DNA of 6,699 bases. Origin: an uncultured Peptostreptococcaceae bacterium. Lineage in GTDB: Bacteria; Bacillota; Clostridia; Peptostreptococcales; Anaerovoracaceae. Under the pieces are notes generated by a model that saw nothing but the letters and a program-made list of their open reading frames with translations, ran no database searches and had not been told where the DNA came from. The translations under genes were made by a program, and so were the position numbers. The stretch is taken from assembly GCA_905236895.1 (NCBI GenBank), contig CAJOQI010000135.1:1-6699 (forward strand), written 5' to 3'. This document shows positions 1-6,631 of this stretch, piece by piece (the first letter of the stretch is position 1; every line of letters begins with the position of its first letter).

Positions 1-132
1 GGCAGGAAGGACCTCCCCGCCTATCAATTGACCACAGCCCAGAGATATATAACACCTAAAATGCCCTCACCTCCAACAAATTTTGGAGTTAAACCTAAAA
101 AAAGTCTACGTAAGGAGATATCGGATAAATAA
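1..132 (+). CDS. Possible 3' end of an upstream gene (partial, unidentified)
   Basis: Frame 1 is open from the window edge to a TAA at 130-132, which directly abuts the ATG of the first ABC transporter gene. The 43 visible residues end in a basic, lysine-rich tail (KPKKSLRKEISDK). Early codons (AGG, GAC, CTC, GCC, ACC, AGA) resemble those of the neighbouring genes, which favours coding. Against it, a 44-codon stretch without a stop can arise by chance, and the second half is A-rich like intergenic DNA. The other two plus frames stop at 29-31 and 57-59. I do not recognise the family. Regulators such as MarR proteins often precede two-gene ABC exporters, but nothing here shows that. If it is not coding, this stretch is the 5' leader of the exporter operon. 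Confidence 0.35.
   Translation, partial: GRKDLPAYQLTTAQRYITPKMPSPPTNFGVKPKKSLRKEISDK
71..88. repeat. Inverted repeat upstream of the exporter operon
   Basis: CTCCAA at 71-76 and TTGGAG at 83-88 form a 6-bp inverted repeat around a 6-nt centre (CAAATT). It lies about 45 nt before the first exporter gene. No T-run follows on either strand, so it is not an intrinsic terminator. It could be an operator or a leader hairpin, or it could be chance. It falls inside the possible upstream reading frame. Confidence 0.25.
112..117 (+). promoter_or_regulatory. Ribosome binding site of the first ABC gene (long spacing)
   Basis: AAGGAG at 112-117 is a strong Shine-Dalgarno match but sits 15 nt from the ATG at 133, longer than usual. 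An in-frame TAA directly precedes that ATG, so no earlier start exists. A weaker GGAT at 123-126 is closer. Translation may be coupled to the upstream frame, whose stop codon abuts the start. Confidence 0.5.
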
Positions 133-1941
133 ATGTTAAAATATTTCAAAAAATACTGGTTCTTCGGTCTTCTTGCCGCCGCCTTCATGATAAGCGAAGT
201 GGCGGTGGACATGTTGCAGCCAAAACTAATGGCCACCATAGTGGATGACGGAATACTTGGTCTTTCCGGAGACGGAACTCCCAATATTCCCCTCATCACC
301 TCCACGGGCATCAAAATGATTTTGGTGGTGCTCCTGGGCGGTCTCTGCGGTATGCTTAGTGGCGCTGCTGCCAATTATTGCAGCCAAAACTTTGCCAACG
401 ACGTGAGAAAGGCAACCTTCAATCGGGTAATGGAGCTTTCCTTTGAGCAGACCGACAGCTTTTCCACAGGTTCATTAATTACCAGAGTAACCAACGATGT
501 ATCACAGCTGGAAAGATTGGTTCAGCAATTGGTTAGAGGCTTTGTCAGAAGCCTTATGTTCATGGTGGTGGGAACCATCACCCTTCTTTCATTGGATATT
601 CACTTCAAAGCCGTTGTGGCAATCGCCTTCCCTTTGATTCTTTTCAGCGTGGCTTTCATTCTTTGGCGAGTAAACCCCCTCTTCTCCCTTCTCCAGGGAA
701 AACTGGACAATCTGAACACGGTTATCCAAGAGGATATTAAGGGAATCCGTCTCATCAAAGCCTTCGTCCAAGAGGATCACGAGCAGCGAAGATTCGACCG
801 CACAAACCAGGATCTGGTGGATACCCAGCTAAAGGTTTTGATTACCATGTCAATGCTTAGGCCTGCCATGAATATCATTCTTAATCTGGCTACAGTTGCC
901 ATCATTAAAATCGGTGCGGTTCAGGTTGAGGCAGGAGCAATGCAGCCGGGAAACGTAATGGCTGCGGTAACATATATCTCTCAGATTCTGGGAGGAATGA
1001 TGATGCTGGCCATGATCTTCCAGGTTATGTCCAGAGGCATGGCCTCAGCAAAGCGACTCAATGAAGTCCTTAATACGGAGCCTGCCATCAAGGACGGTGG
1101 CGGATCCAGAGCAGGCCTTGCGACTGCTGCAACTGCAGCCTTTGATAGCGCAGCTGCAATTGACGGACCTGCTATTCAGGAACAAGGTCCAACCCCACGG
1201 ATTGCATTCAAGAACGTAAGCTTTGGTTATCCCGGGTTCGTGGATAGAATACTTCACAATATCGATCTTAAACTTATGCCGGGAGAATCCCTGGCAATCG
1301 TAGGTGCCACAGGTAGCGGTAAAACCACCCTGGCAAACCTTATTCCCCGCTTCTACGACGTAACCGGCGGAAAGGTTGAAATCGACGGAGTTGACGTAAG
1401 GGATTATAAGCTGAAGAATCTTAGAGATAAGATTTCTTACGCAACCCAGAAGACCGAACTCTTCAGCACCACCATCAAAGAAAACATCACAATCGGAAAG
1501 CCTGAGGCTACGGAAGAAGAAATGATTCATGCTGCAAAGATTGCCCAGGCCAACGACTTTATCATAGAGCAAAGTGATGGCTACGACACCCCGGTAGCCG
1601 AAGGAGGAATGAGTCTCTCAGGGGGCCAGAAGCAAAGGGTTTCCATTGCAAGGGCTCTACTAAAACATTCCGACATCCTGATTCTTGACGACGCATCCAG
1701 CGCCTTGGACCTTGCAACGGAGGCAAACCTCTATAAGGCCCTTTCGGAAGAATACGGCGACACCACCCTGCTTATAATCGCCCAAAGAATCGCCACCGCC
1801 AGAAGGGCGGATAAAATTGCGGTTCTGGACGGCGGCACCATAACCCATATAGGGACCCACGAAGAACTCTTGGAAACCTCTTCGGTTTACCGGGATATTT
1901 GTGATTCTCAAATGAAGGGAGATGATAGAAATGGCGAATAA
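133..1941 (+). CDS. ABC exporter half-transporter, degenerate-site subunit
   Basis: Subunit of a heterodimeric type IV ABC exporter in the cytoplasmic membrane, 602 aa, the normal length for a fused membrane-plus-ATPase half-transporter. About six membrane segments lie near residues 9-29, 60-80, 138-155, 159-178, 245-262 and 276-298. The ATPase domain shows Walker A GATGSGKT (391-398), Q-loop Q439, signature LSGGQ (495-499) and Walker B ILILDD (515-520). The residue after the Walker B Asp is D520 where active ATPases have Glu, and the H-loop reads IAQR with Q551 in place of His. Both changes mark a non-catalytic ATP site, as in the degenerate subunits of the LmrCD/BmrCD/TM287-288 class. The signature is intact and should serve the partner's active site. 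The linker at about 318-356 is unusually long and rich in Ala and Gly. The gene overlaps the partner gene by 11 nt. The substrate cannot be told from sequence; drugs, lipids or peptides are all possible. Confidence 0.96.
   Translation: MLKYFKKYWFFGLLAAAFMISEVAVDMLQPKLMATIVDDGILGLSGDGTPNIPLITSTGIKMILVVLLGGLCGMLSGAAANYCSQNFANDVRKATFNRVMELSFEQTDSFSTGSLITRVTNDVSQLERLVQQLVRGFVRSLMFMVVGTITLLSLDIHFKAVVAIAFPLILFSVAFILWRVNPLFSLLQGKLDNLNTVIQEDIKGIRLIKAFVQEDHEQRRFDRTNQDLVDTQLKVLITMSMLRPAMNIILNLATVAIIKIGAVQVEAGAMQPGNVMAAVTYISQILGGMMMLAMIFQVMSRGMASAKRLNEVLNTEPAIKDGGGSRAGLATAATAAFDSAAAIDGPAIQEQGPTPRIAFKNVSFGYPGFVDRILHNIDLKLMPGESLAIVGATGSGKTTLANLIPRFYDVTGGKVEIDGVDVRDYKLKNLRDKISYATQKTELFSTTIKENITIGKPEATEEEMIHAAKIAQANDFIIEQSDGYDTPVAEGGMSLSGGQKQRVSIARALLKHSDILILDDASSALDLATEANLYKALSEEYGDTTLLIIAQRIATARRADKIAVLDGGTITHIGTHEELLETSSVYRDICDSQMKGDDRNGE
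1915..1921 (+). promoter_or_regulatory. Ribosome binding site that decides the second ABC gene's start
   Basis: AAGGGAG at 1915-1921 lies inside the end of the first ABC gene. It touches the ATG at 1922, which leaves no room for initiation there, but is 9 nt from the ATG at 1931. The start at 1931 is therefore preferred, giving MANNKNQ as the N-terminus and an 11-nt overlap with the upstream gene, typical of translational coupling. Confidence 0.75.
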
Positions 1942-3751
1942 TAAAAACCAAAACGCTACCATCCCCCTTGGGCCCAGAGGAAGAGGTCCGGGAGCCATGG
2001 GTGCCCCGGTGGAAAAACCAAAGGAAGGACGTAAATCCCTTTCCAGACTACTTGAATACTTCAGCAGTGAAAAGCCCGTTGTGGTTCTTATGTTCTTCAT
2101 TGTAACTATTGGGGTTGTGTTGGGAATCGCATCCCCCGCCATGCTGAGCAGAGCAATCGACGCAATTACCACAAGGAATTTTGGTGCGCTGCCAAATATC
2201 ATTACCATAATGATTATCCTCTACGGAACGGGAGCCCTGGCCACCCTCATTCAGGAAATCGTCGGTGCCAGGCTTTCTCAGAGAATCGTGAAAGGTATGA
2301 GGCGGGATCTTTTTGCCAAGATTATCGACCTTCCCCTTTCCTTTGTTGACAATCACTCCCACGGAGATTTGATCAGCAGAATGACCAACGACGCGGAGAA
2401 TATAAGCAATGTTATTTCCAGTTCCCTTACCTCCCTCTTTTCCGGGGTACTGACCTTAATCGGAACAATCGCGGTAATGGTTTGGTATAGCTATAAGCTT
2501 ACTTTGCTGTCATGCACGGTGGTAGTCTTCTCCATAATATTCACCAGGGTACTTTCCAAATACATAAGGAAGTTCTATCTGAAGCGTCAGACCCTGCTGG
2601 GAAGCATCAACGGAATCGTTGAAGAAAAGGTAAACAATTTCAAAACAGTAACCGCCTACAATCAACAGGATAAGGTTGTGGCTGACTTTGATGCCACATC
2701 AGACGAGCTTACCAAGACGGGAATAATCGCCGAGATAGTGTCCAGTTCTCTGGGGCCTGTCATGAATATGATGAACAATATTTCCTTTGTTGTGGTAGCC
2801 GTATTTGGGGCATATTTGGCCATTAGAGGCGAGATAACCGTAGGTGTAATCTCAGCCTTCATCGTTTATTCCAAACAATTCTCCAGGCCCATCAACGAGC
2901 TTTCTCAGCTCTACGGCCAGATTCAGACCGCTATCGCCGGAGCGGAGAGAATTTTCGAGGTTCTGGATTCACCTTCTGAGAACAAAGCGGGCCAGACCCA
3001 TATGGCAGATACCAAAGGCGTCATCGAGTTTAAGAATGTGAACTTCTCCTATGTGCCCGGTCAAAAGGTTATTAACGACTTCAGCCTGAAGGTTGAATCG
3101 GGCAAGAAGATTGCCCTGGTTGGCTCCACCGGAAGCGGAAAGACCACCATCGTTAATCTGTTGATGCGTTTTTACGACATAGACAGCGGAAGTATTACTT
3201 TGGATGGAGTTGATATTAGAGACATAGACTGTCAGGACCTGAGAGACCTTATAGGAATTGTTCTTCAGGATACGGTACTCTTTACCGATACCCTTAAGAA
3301 CAACCTAACCTATGCTCATCATGAGGCAACGGAAGAAGAGATCAAAGAGGCAGCAAGTCACAGTTCCTGCGACCTCATAGCCTCCGCCCTGCCCTCCGGC
3401 TACGATACCATGCTGGTGGATTCGGGAGATAATCTATCCCAGGGTCAAAGGCAGCTTATCGCCATCGGTCGCGCCTTCCTCTCCTATCCATATATACTTA
3501 TTCTGGACGAGGCCACATCCAATATCGATACTCGTACGGAAAAGAATATCCAGGATGCCATGTATAAGCTTATGGAAGGAAGAACCAGCCTTATCATAGC
3601 TCACCGCCTCTCCACCATTCAGGATGCGGATACCATAGTTGTTATGGACCACGGCAGCATTGTTGAGACAGGCTCCCACGAAGAGCTCTTGGCAAAGCAA
3701 GGTATGTATTATTCACTCTATATGACCCAGTTCGCAGGACAGGAAATATAA
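1931..3751 (+). CDS. ABC exporter half-transporter, catalytic subunit
   Basis: Partner subunit of the heterodimeric exporter, 606 aa from the preferred ATG at 1931 (609 aa from 1922). A Gly/Pro-rich, basic, presumably cytosolic tail of about 35 residues precedes the membrane domain, as is common in this subunit type. Membrane segments lie near 50-70, 90-110, 168-185, 190-208 and 272-320 (two). In numbering from 1931, the ATPase domain has Walker A GSTGSGKT (398-405), Q-loop Q446, Walker B ILILDE (522-527) with catalytic Glu E527, and H-loop IAHR with H558, so its own hydrolysis residues are complete. Its signature is LSQGQ (502-506) instead of LSGGQ, and in the dimer that motif faces the partner's degenerate site. 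The two genes are thus complementary and should form one functional asymmetric pump. The gene ends 25 nt before the terminator hairpin. Confidence 0.96.
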   Translation: MANNKNQNATIPLGPRGRGPGAMGAPVEKPKEGRKSLSRLLEYFSSEKPVVVLMFFIVTIGVVLGIASPAMLSRAIDAITTRNFGALPNIITIMIILYGTGALATLIQEIVGARLSQRIVKGMRRDLFAKIIDLPLSFVDNHSHGDLISRMTNDAENISNVISSSLTSLFSGVLTLIGTIAVMVWYSYKLTLLSCTVVVFSIIFTRVLSKYIRKFYLKRQTLLGSINGIVEEKVNNFKTVTAYNQQDKVVADFDATSDELTKTGIIAEIVSSSLGPVMNMMNNISFVVVAVFGAYLAIRGEITVGVISAFIVYSKQFSRPINELSQLYGQIQTAIAGAERIFEVLDSPSENKAGQTHMADTKGVIEFKNVNFSYVPGQKVINDFSLKVESGKKIALVGSTGSGKTTIVNLLMRFYDIDSGSITLDGVDIRDIDCQDLRDLIGIVLQDTVLFTDTLKNNLTYAHHEATEEEIKEAASHSSCDLIASALPSGYDTMLVDSGDNLSQGQRQLIAIGRAFLSYPYILILDEATSNIDTRTEKNIQDAMYKLMEGRTSLIIAHRLSTIQDADTIVVMDHGSIVETGSHEELLAKQGMYYSLYMTQFAGQEI

Positions 3752-3776
3752 TTGATTACAATTTAATAGACATAGT

Positions 3777-3808
3777 AAAAGAGGAATAGCCGGAGCTATT
3801 CCTCTTTT
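3777..3808. terminator. Bidirectional intrinsic terminator between convergent genes
   Basis: A perfect 14-bp stem (3777-3790 with 3795-3808) closes on the 4-nt loop CGGA. Its base is AAAA on the left and TTTT on the right, so each strand reads a GC-containing 10-bp stem (GAGGAATAGC) followed by a short U-run. A further T6 follows at 3817-3822 on the plus strand. It lies between the stop of the exporter operon (3751) and the stop of the minus-strand oxidoreductase (3839), where one hairpin can end both transcripts. Confidence 0.88.
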
Positions 3809-3838
3809 AGGGTTGGTTTTTTCTTAAACATCACTCTT

Positions 3839-5203
3839 TTATCCGATTATCTCTCTTGCCACAAATACTCCGCTGGCCGAAGCGTGGGACAAGGAGTGAG
3901 TTACGCCGCTTCCGTCACCTATGATATAGAGTCCCGGATATCTGCTTTCCAGATGTTCGTCCAGTTTAACCTCCATATTATAGAACTTAACTTCCACACC
4001 ATAGAGGAGTGTATCGTCGTTGGCCGTTCCCGGAGCGACCTTATCAAGGGCGTAGATCATTTCAATGATTCCGTCAAGCAGCCTCTTGGGAAGAACCAGG
4101 GAAAGGTCTCCCGGGGTAGCTGTCAAGGTTGGGCGGACGGTGCACTCCATGATTCTCTTCTCCGAGCTTCTGTGGCCCCTTTCCAAATCGCCAAAGCGCT
4201 GAACAATTACTCCTCCCCCCAGCATATTGGAAAGCCTTGCTATGGACTCGCCGTAGCCGTTGCTGTCCTTGAATGGCTCGGAGAAATGCTTTGCTACCAG
4301 AAGAGCAAAATTGGTATTTGCCGTCTTCTTTTCGGCATCCTCAAAGCTATGGCCGTTAACCGTAACGATTCCGTTGGTGTTTTCCGTTACAACGATTCCG
4401 TTGGGATTCATGCAGAAGGTTCTGACTCTGTCTTCGTATTTCTTGGTTCTATAGACGATTTTGCTCTCATAGAGTTCGTCGGTGATATGGGAGAAGATTT
4501 CCGCGGGAAGCTCTACCCTAACGCCGATATCCACTCTATTGCTTTTGGTTTCAATGTCCAATTCTTCGCAGACCGTTTCCATCCATTTGCTTCCGCTTCT
4601 TCCAACGGAAACGATACATTTTTCCGCCGTGGCGCTTCCTCCATCAAAGTCAACGGCAAAGCCTCCGTCAACCACACGTATATGCTCCACAGGGGTGTTG
4701 AACCTAAAATCAATATTGTCCTTCATCTCTTCATAAAGATTTTCAAGAACCACATAATTGATGTCCGTTCCCAAATGTCTAACGGAGGCATCAAGAAGGG
4801 TCAATCCATTCTGCATGCATTCTTTCTTGAAGGCAGTTCCTGCGGTGGAGAAAAGCTTTGTTCCCTCTCCCCCGTGGCTGGTATTGATTCCGTCCACATA
4901 CTTCATTAATTCAAGAGCCTTCTCTCTTCCTATATATTCGAAAAGGGTTCCTCCGAAGTCGTTGGTAATATTATATTTTCCGTCAGAGAACGCACCTGCT
5001 CCGCCGAAGCCGTTCATAATAGCACAGGTTTTGCAATGGATACAGGACTTAATCTTATCCCCATCGATAGGGCAATGACGTTTATCCAAAGATGTTCCAG
5101 CTTCAAATACAGCCACCTTAAGATTGGGGGCCTTGGTCATCAGCTCGTATGCGGAGAATATTCCTCCCGGGCCTCCTCCGATTATTATCACATCATAATC
5201 CAT
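3839..5203 (-). CDS. FAD-dependent oxidoreductase with a four-cysteine cluster
   Basis: A 454-aa flavoprotein, probably cytosolic, resembling the uncharacterised FAD-dependent dehydrogenases of the COG2509 type. The N-terminus carries the dinucleotide-binding motif GGGPGG (9-14) with an acidic residue ending the second strand (VFEAG, E34). The C-terminal FAD motif is GLYIIGDGSG (424-433), followed by the SHASASG helix (439-445). Between residues 44 and 60 lie four cysteines, C44, C54, C57 and C60 (C-x9-C-x2-C-x2-C), just before GFGGAGAFSDGKYN, a motif I associate with this family. The cysteines could bind an Fe-S cluster or another metal, or be redox active; this is inference. No signal peptide or membrane segment is seen. 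The start has a good site, GAGGTGA, with GAGG ending 7 nt from the ATG. The gene follows the DUF1275 gene after 67 nt and may have its own promoter. Electron donor and substrate are unknown. Confidence 0.88.
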   Translation of the reverse strand: MDYDVIIIGGGPGGIFSAYELMTKAPNLKVAVFEAGTSLDKRHCPIDGDKIKSCIHCKTCAIMNGFGGAGAFSDGKYNITNDFGGTLFEYIGREKALELMKYVDGINTSHGGEGTKLFSTAGTAFKKECMQNGLTLLDASVRHLGTDINYVVLENLYEEMKDNIDFRFNTPVEHIRVVDGGFAVDFDGGSATAEKCIVSVGRSGSKWMETVCEELDIETKSNRVDIGVRVELPAEIFSHITDELYESKIVYRTKKYEDRVRTFCMNPNGIVVTENTNGIVTVNGHSFEDAEKKTANTNFALLVAKHFSEPFKDSNGYGESIARLSNMLGGGVIVQRFGDLERGHRSSEKRIMECTVRPTLTATPGDLSLVLPKRLLDGIIEMIYALDKVAPGTANDDTLLYGVEVKFYNMEVKLDEHLESRYPGLYIIGDGSGVTHSLSHASASGVFVAREIIG

Positions 5204-5227
5204 AATGTCACCTCACAAAACAGTAAA

Positions 5228-5246
5228 TGTGTTTTCTGGAAACACA
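5228..5246 (-). other. Small hairpin in the oxidoreductase leader
   Basis: TGTGTTT (5228-5234) pairs with AAACACA (5240-5246) around a 5-nt loop. On the minus strand it is followed by TTTACTGTTTTG, which is not a clean U-run. It could be a weak terminator for the DUF1275 gene, or a 5' stabilising hairpin at the start of the oxidoreductase mRNA, since the predicted transcript start falls near it. Confidence 0.35.
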
Positions 5247-5252
5247 AACATT

Positions 5253-5280
5253 ATTTTACTATATTTTCTCTTAATGTCCA
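5253..5280 (-). promoter_or_regulatory. Candidate sigma-A promoter for the oxidoreductase gene
   Basis: On the minus strand, TGGACA (5280-5275, 5 of 6 matches to TTGACA) is followed after 16 nt by TAAAAT (5258-5253, 5 of 6 matches to TATAAT). The stretch between is A-rich. The -35 overlaps the last codons of the DUF1275 gene. This would start transcription about 40 nt before the oxidoreductase ATG. AT-rich gaps give such matches by chance, so this is a moderate call. Confidence 0.45.
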
Positions 5281-5984
5281 CCCGGAACATTTTCCAAAAG
5301 GTCCTTTTCATCCGTTAAATCCGCATGGAGCAGCATGCTGAAGCAAAACCCCATAGGAAGCACTGCAAGCCATATGGCTTTCTCTTGAAGAATCGGACAA
5401 AGAGCTGCTAAGATTAAGGCACCTAAGAAAAACATAATTAGCATAAACAGATGCCTTTTTCCCTTTTCCCTGGCTTCCATATCATCTCTATGCTTCAGTA
5501 TATTGGCTATGGATACCCCCACCTGTCTTACATGGTTGGTTACAAAGGTGGTTGCCATATTAATGCCCTGAGCTTGTCTAAAAGTATTGTACTGCATGGC
5601 GCATATGAAGCTTATCATTATCTGTACTACCTGGTTCGGAACCCTGGTTGGTATTAGACCAACAATTATTAGAACCAAAAGTTCAAATCCGATAAGGAGA
5701 GTATCCCATCTTAGGATGCCTGTCTTTCTAACTTTCTTTGGAAGCAGTTCAGAAAAAACAGTTCCCAGTATATATGCTCCTGCAGGGATTAGATAGTAGG
5801 CTCCTTTCAAGCCCTCACCCTTCCCAAAGCCTATGGCCATCATCATAATATTGGCAGTCTGAGCATTACTGAAAACTCCGCCTCTTATAATATAGGTATA
5901 GGCTCCCATCATACCTGCTGCCATAATTAAAAATTCGAAAATATAGTATCTTTCGCAGGTTAAAAAATATTTGTCCTTTTTCAT
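5271..5984 (-). CDS. DUF1275/YoaK-type integral membrane protein
   Basis: A 237-aa multi-pass membrane protein of the DUF1275 (YoaK) family, whose biochemical role is not established. Family features are the N-terminal segment running into GGVFSNAQTAN (35-45), and the later MQYNTFRQAQG (130-140) and INMATTFVTNHVRQ (141-154) stretch. About six hydrophobic segments lie near 13-33, 61-80, 97-112, 117-137, 178-196 and 203-220. A charged loop (164-178) separates the last two from the rest, and the C-terminus is acidic. The usual QTGN motif reads QTAN here (42-45). The start is the first ATG after a stop in this frame. AGGA is only 2 nt from it, so initiation probably relies on coupling to the upstream gene, which ends 7 nt before. 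Length is normal for the family. Confidence 0.85.
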   Translation of the reverse strand: MKKDKYFLTCERYYIFEFLIMAAGMMGAYTYIIRGGVFSNAQTANIMMMAIGFGKGEGLKGAYYLIPAGAYILGTVFSELLPKKVRKTGILRWDTLLIGFELLVLIIVGLIPTRVPNQVVQIMISFICAMQYNTFRQAQGINMATTFVTNHVRQVGVSIANILKHRDDMEAREKGKRHLFMLIMFFLGALILAALCPILQEKAIWLAVLPMGFCFSMLLHADLTDEKDLLENVPGGH

Positions 5985-5991
5985 GTTCCTA

Positions 5992-6630
5992 TTAAATGCC
6001 TTTCAAGTAATTATGTGTTGTCATTATTAAAAGTGATGTCACCAGAGACCCCACTATCATAAGTGTTGCACTAATCTTCCATTTGCCACCTCTATTAAAG
6101 CCGTAGAAGTCAGGCCAACCTCCATTATCCTCTCCCAGGATCAGAACCTTGTATAGATACAGCCCTGCGTAGAGGACGGTGGGCAACATCGCCACAAATG
6201 CTTGTCCCAGTGTTAACTTTTCCTGGTTCTCCAGGAAACAAAGAGAGACGAAAGCGAGCAATGGTCCCACTACATGCATATAGAAGCTTGCTCCACGCAG
6301 CTGTCTCCCAAATCCTTTGACTGGCCCAAGAAATACCATAACCGTGAAGAAGGTCAGCATCACAGCCTGGGTGCTCATAAACTTAAGAATATGGAGCCAA
6401 GAGGGCAAACAAAAGGCGCAGCCCTTTAAGGCCATCCTAATACTTACAATAACAATCATGAAGCAAACCAGGGCGGAAAAGAGATTGGATAAAGTGGTGA
6501 AAAACCTAAAGGTTTTAACACCAACCAAGACTTCCTGCTCTGGTTCCTTCATGAAATGTCTAACCAGTATAATCATGGATATTAAGAAGATGGCTACGTT
6601 TATTGCCATATCAATATAAAAGCCTGCCAT
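5992..6630 (-). CDS. Multi-pass membrane protein resembling Pr6Pr/FAR-17a family
   Basis: A 212-aa hydrophobic protein with about six membrane segments, near 6-24, 44-64, 84-102, 114-132, 143-164 and 187-205. The motifs FRFFTTLSNL (41-50), FYMHVVGPLL (116-125) and GGWPDFYGF (170-178) resemble the FTxxSN, HxxxP and terminal aromatic/Pro motifs I associate with Pr6Pr-type bacterial proteins related to the FAR-17a/AIG1 group. In human AIG1 and ADTRP, a conserved Thr and His form a lipid-hydrolase active site. T45/T46 and H119 are the candidate equivalents here, but this is inferred from motifs without an alignment. The start has a strong AGGGAG site 7 nt upstream and follows the previous stop by 1 nt. 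The DUF1275 gene starts 7 nt after its end. Family assignment is moderate; that it is a real membrane protein is near certain. Confidence 0.7.
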   Translation of the reverse strand: MAGFYIDMAINVAIFLISMIILVRHFMKEPEQEVLVGVKTFRFFTTLSNLFSALVCFMIVIVSIRMALKGCAFCLPSWLHILKFMSTQAVMLTFFTVMVFLGPVKGFGRQLRGASFYMHVVGPLLAFVSLCFLENQEKLTLGQAFVAMLPTVLYAGLYLYKVLILGEDNGGWPDFYGFNRGGKWKISATLMIVGSLVTSLLIMTTHNYLKGI

Positions 6631-6631
6631 A

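Noticed and set aside
1..21. GC-rich imperfect hairpin at the left edge (GGCAGG with CCCCGCC)
   Set aside because: Pairing needs several bulges and no T-run follows, so it is not supported as a terminator.
28..53. Possible promoter TTGACC ... TATAAC before the exporter operon
   Set aside because: The spacer is only 14 nt, too short for a normal sigma-A promoter, and the region may be coding.
24..374. Minus-strand open frame of 116 codons across the start of the exporter gene
   Set aside because: It overlaps the well-supported ABC gene, has a composition typical of antisense translation, and shows no domain.
1922..1930. ATG at 1922 as the start of the second ABC gene
   Set aside because: It directly abuts the Shine-Dalgarno sequence with no spacing, while ATG 1931 is 9 nt away and gives the better-placed start.
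1660..2362. Overlapping minus-strand frames across the junction of the two ABC genes
   Set aside because: They lie antisense to conserved ATPase and membrane-domain sequence and show no recognisable protein features.
3884..4909. Long plus-strand open frame (341 codons) opposite the oxidoreductase gene
   Set aside because: It is antisense to a well-supported flavoprotein with clear FAD motifs. Its translation has no recognisable domain or family composition, and it is most simply a by-product of codon use on the other strand.
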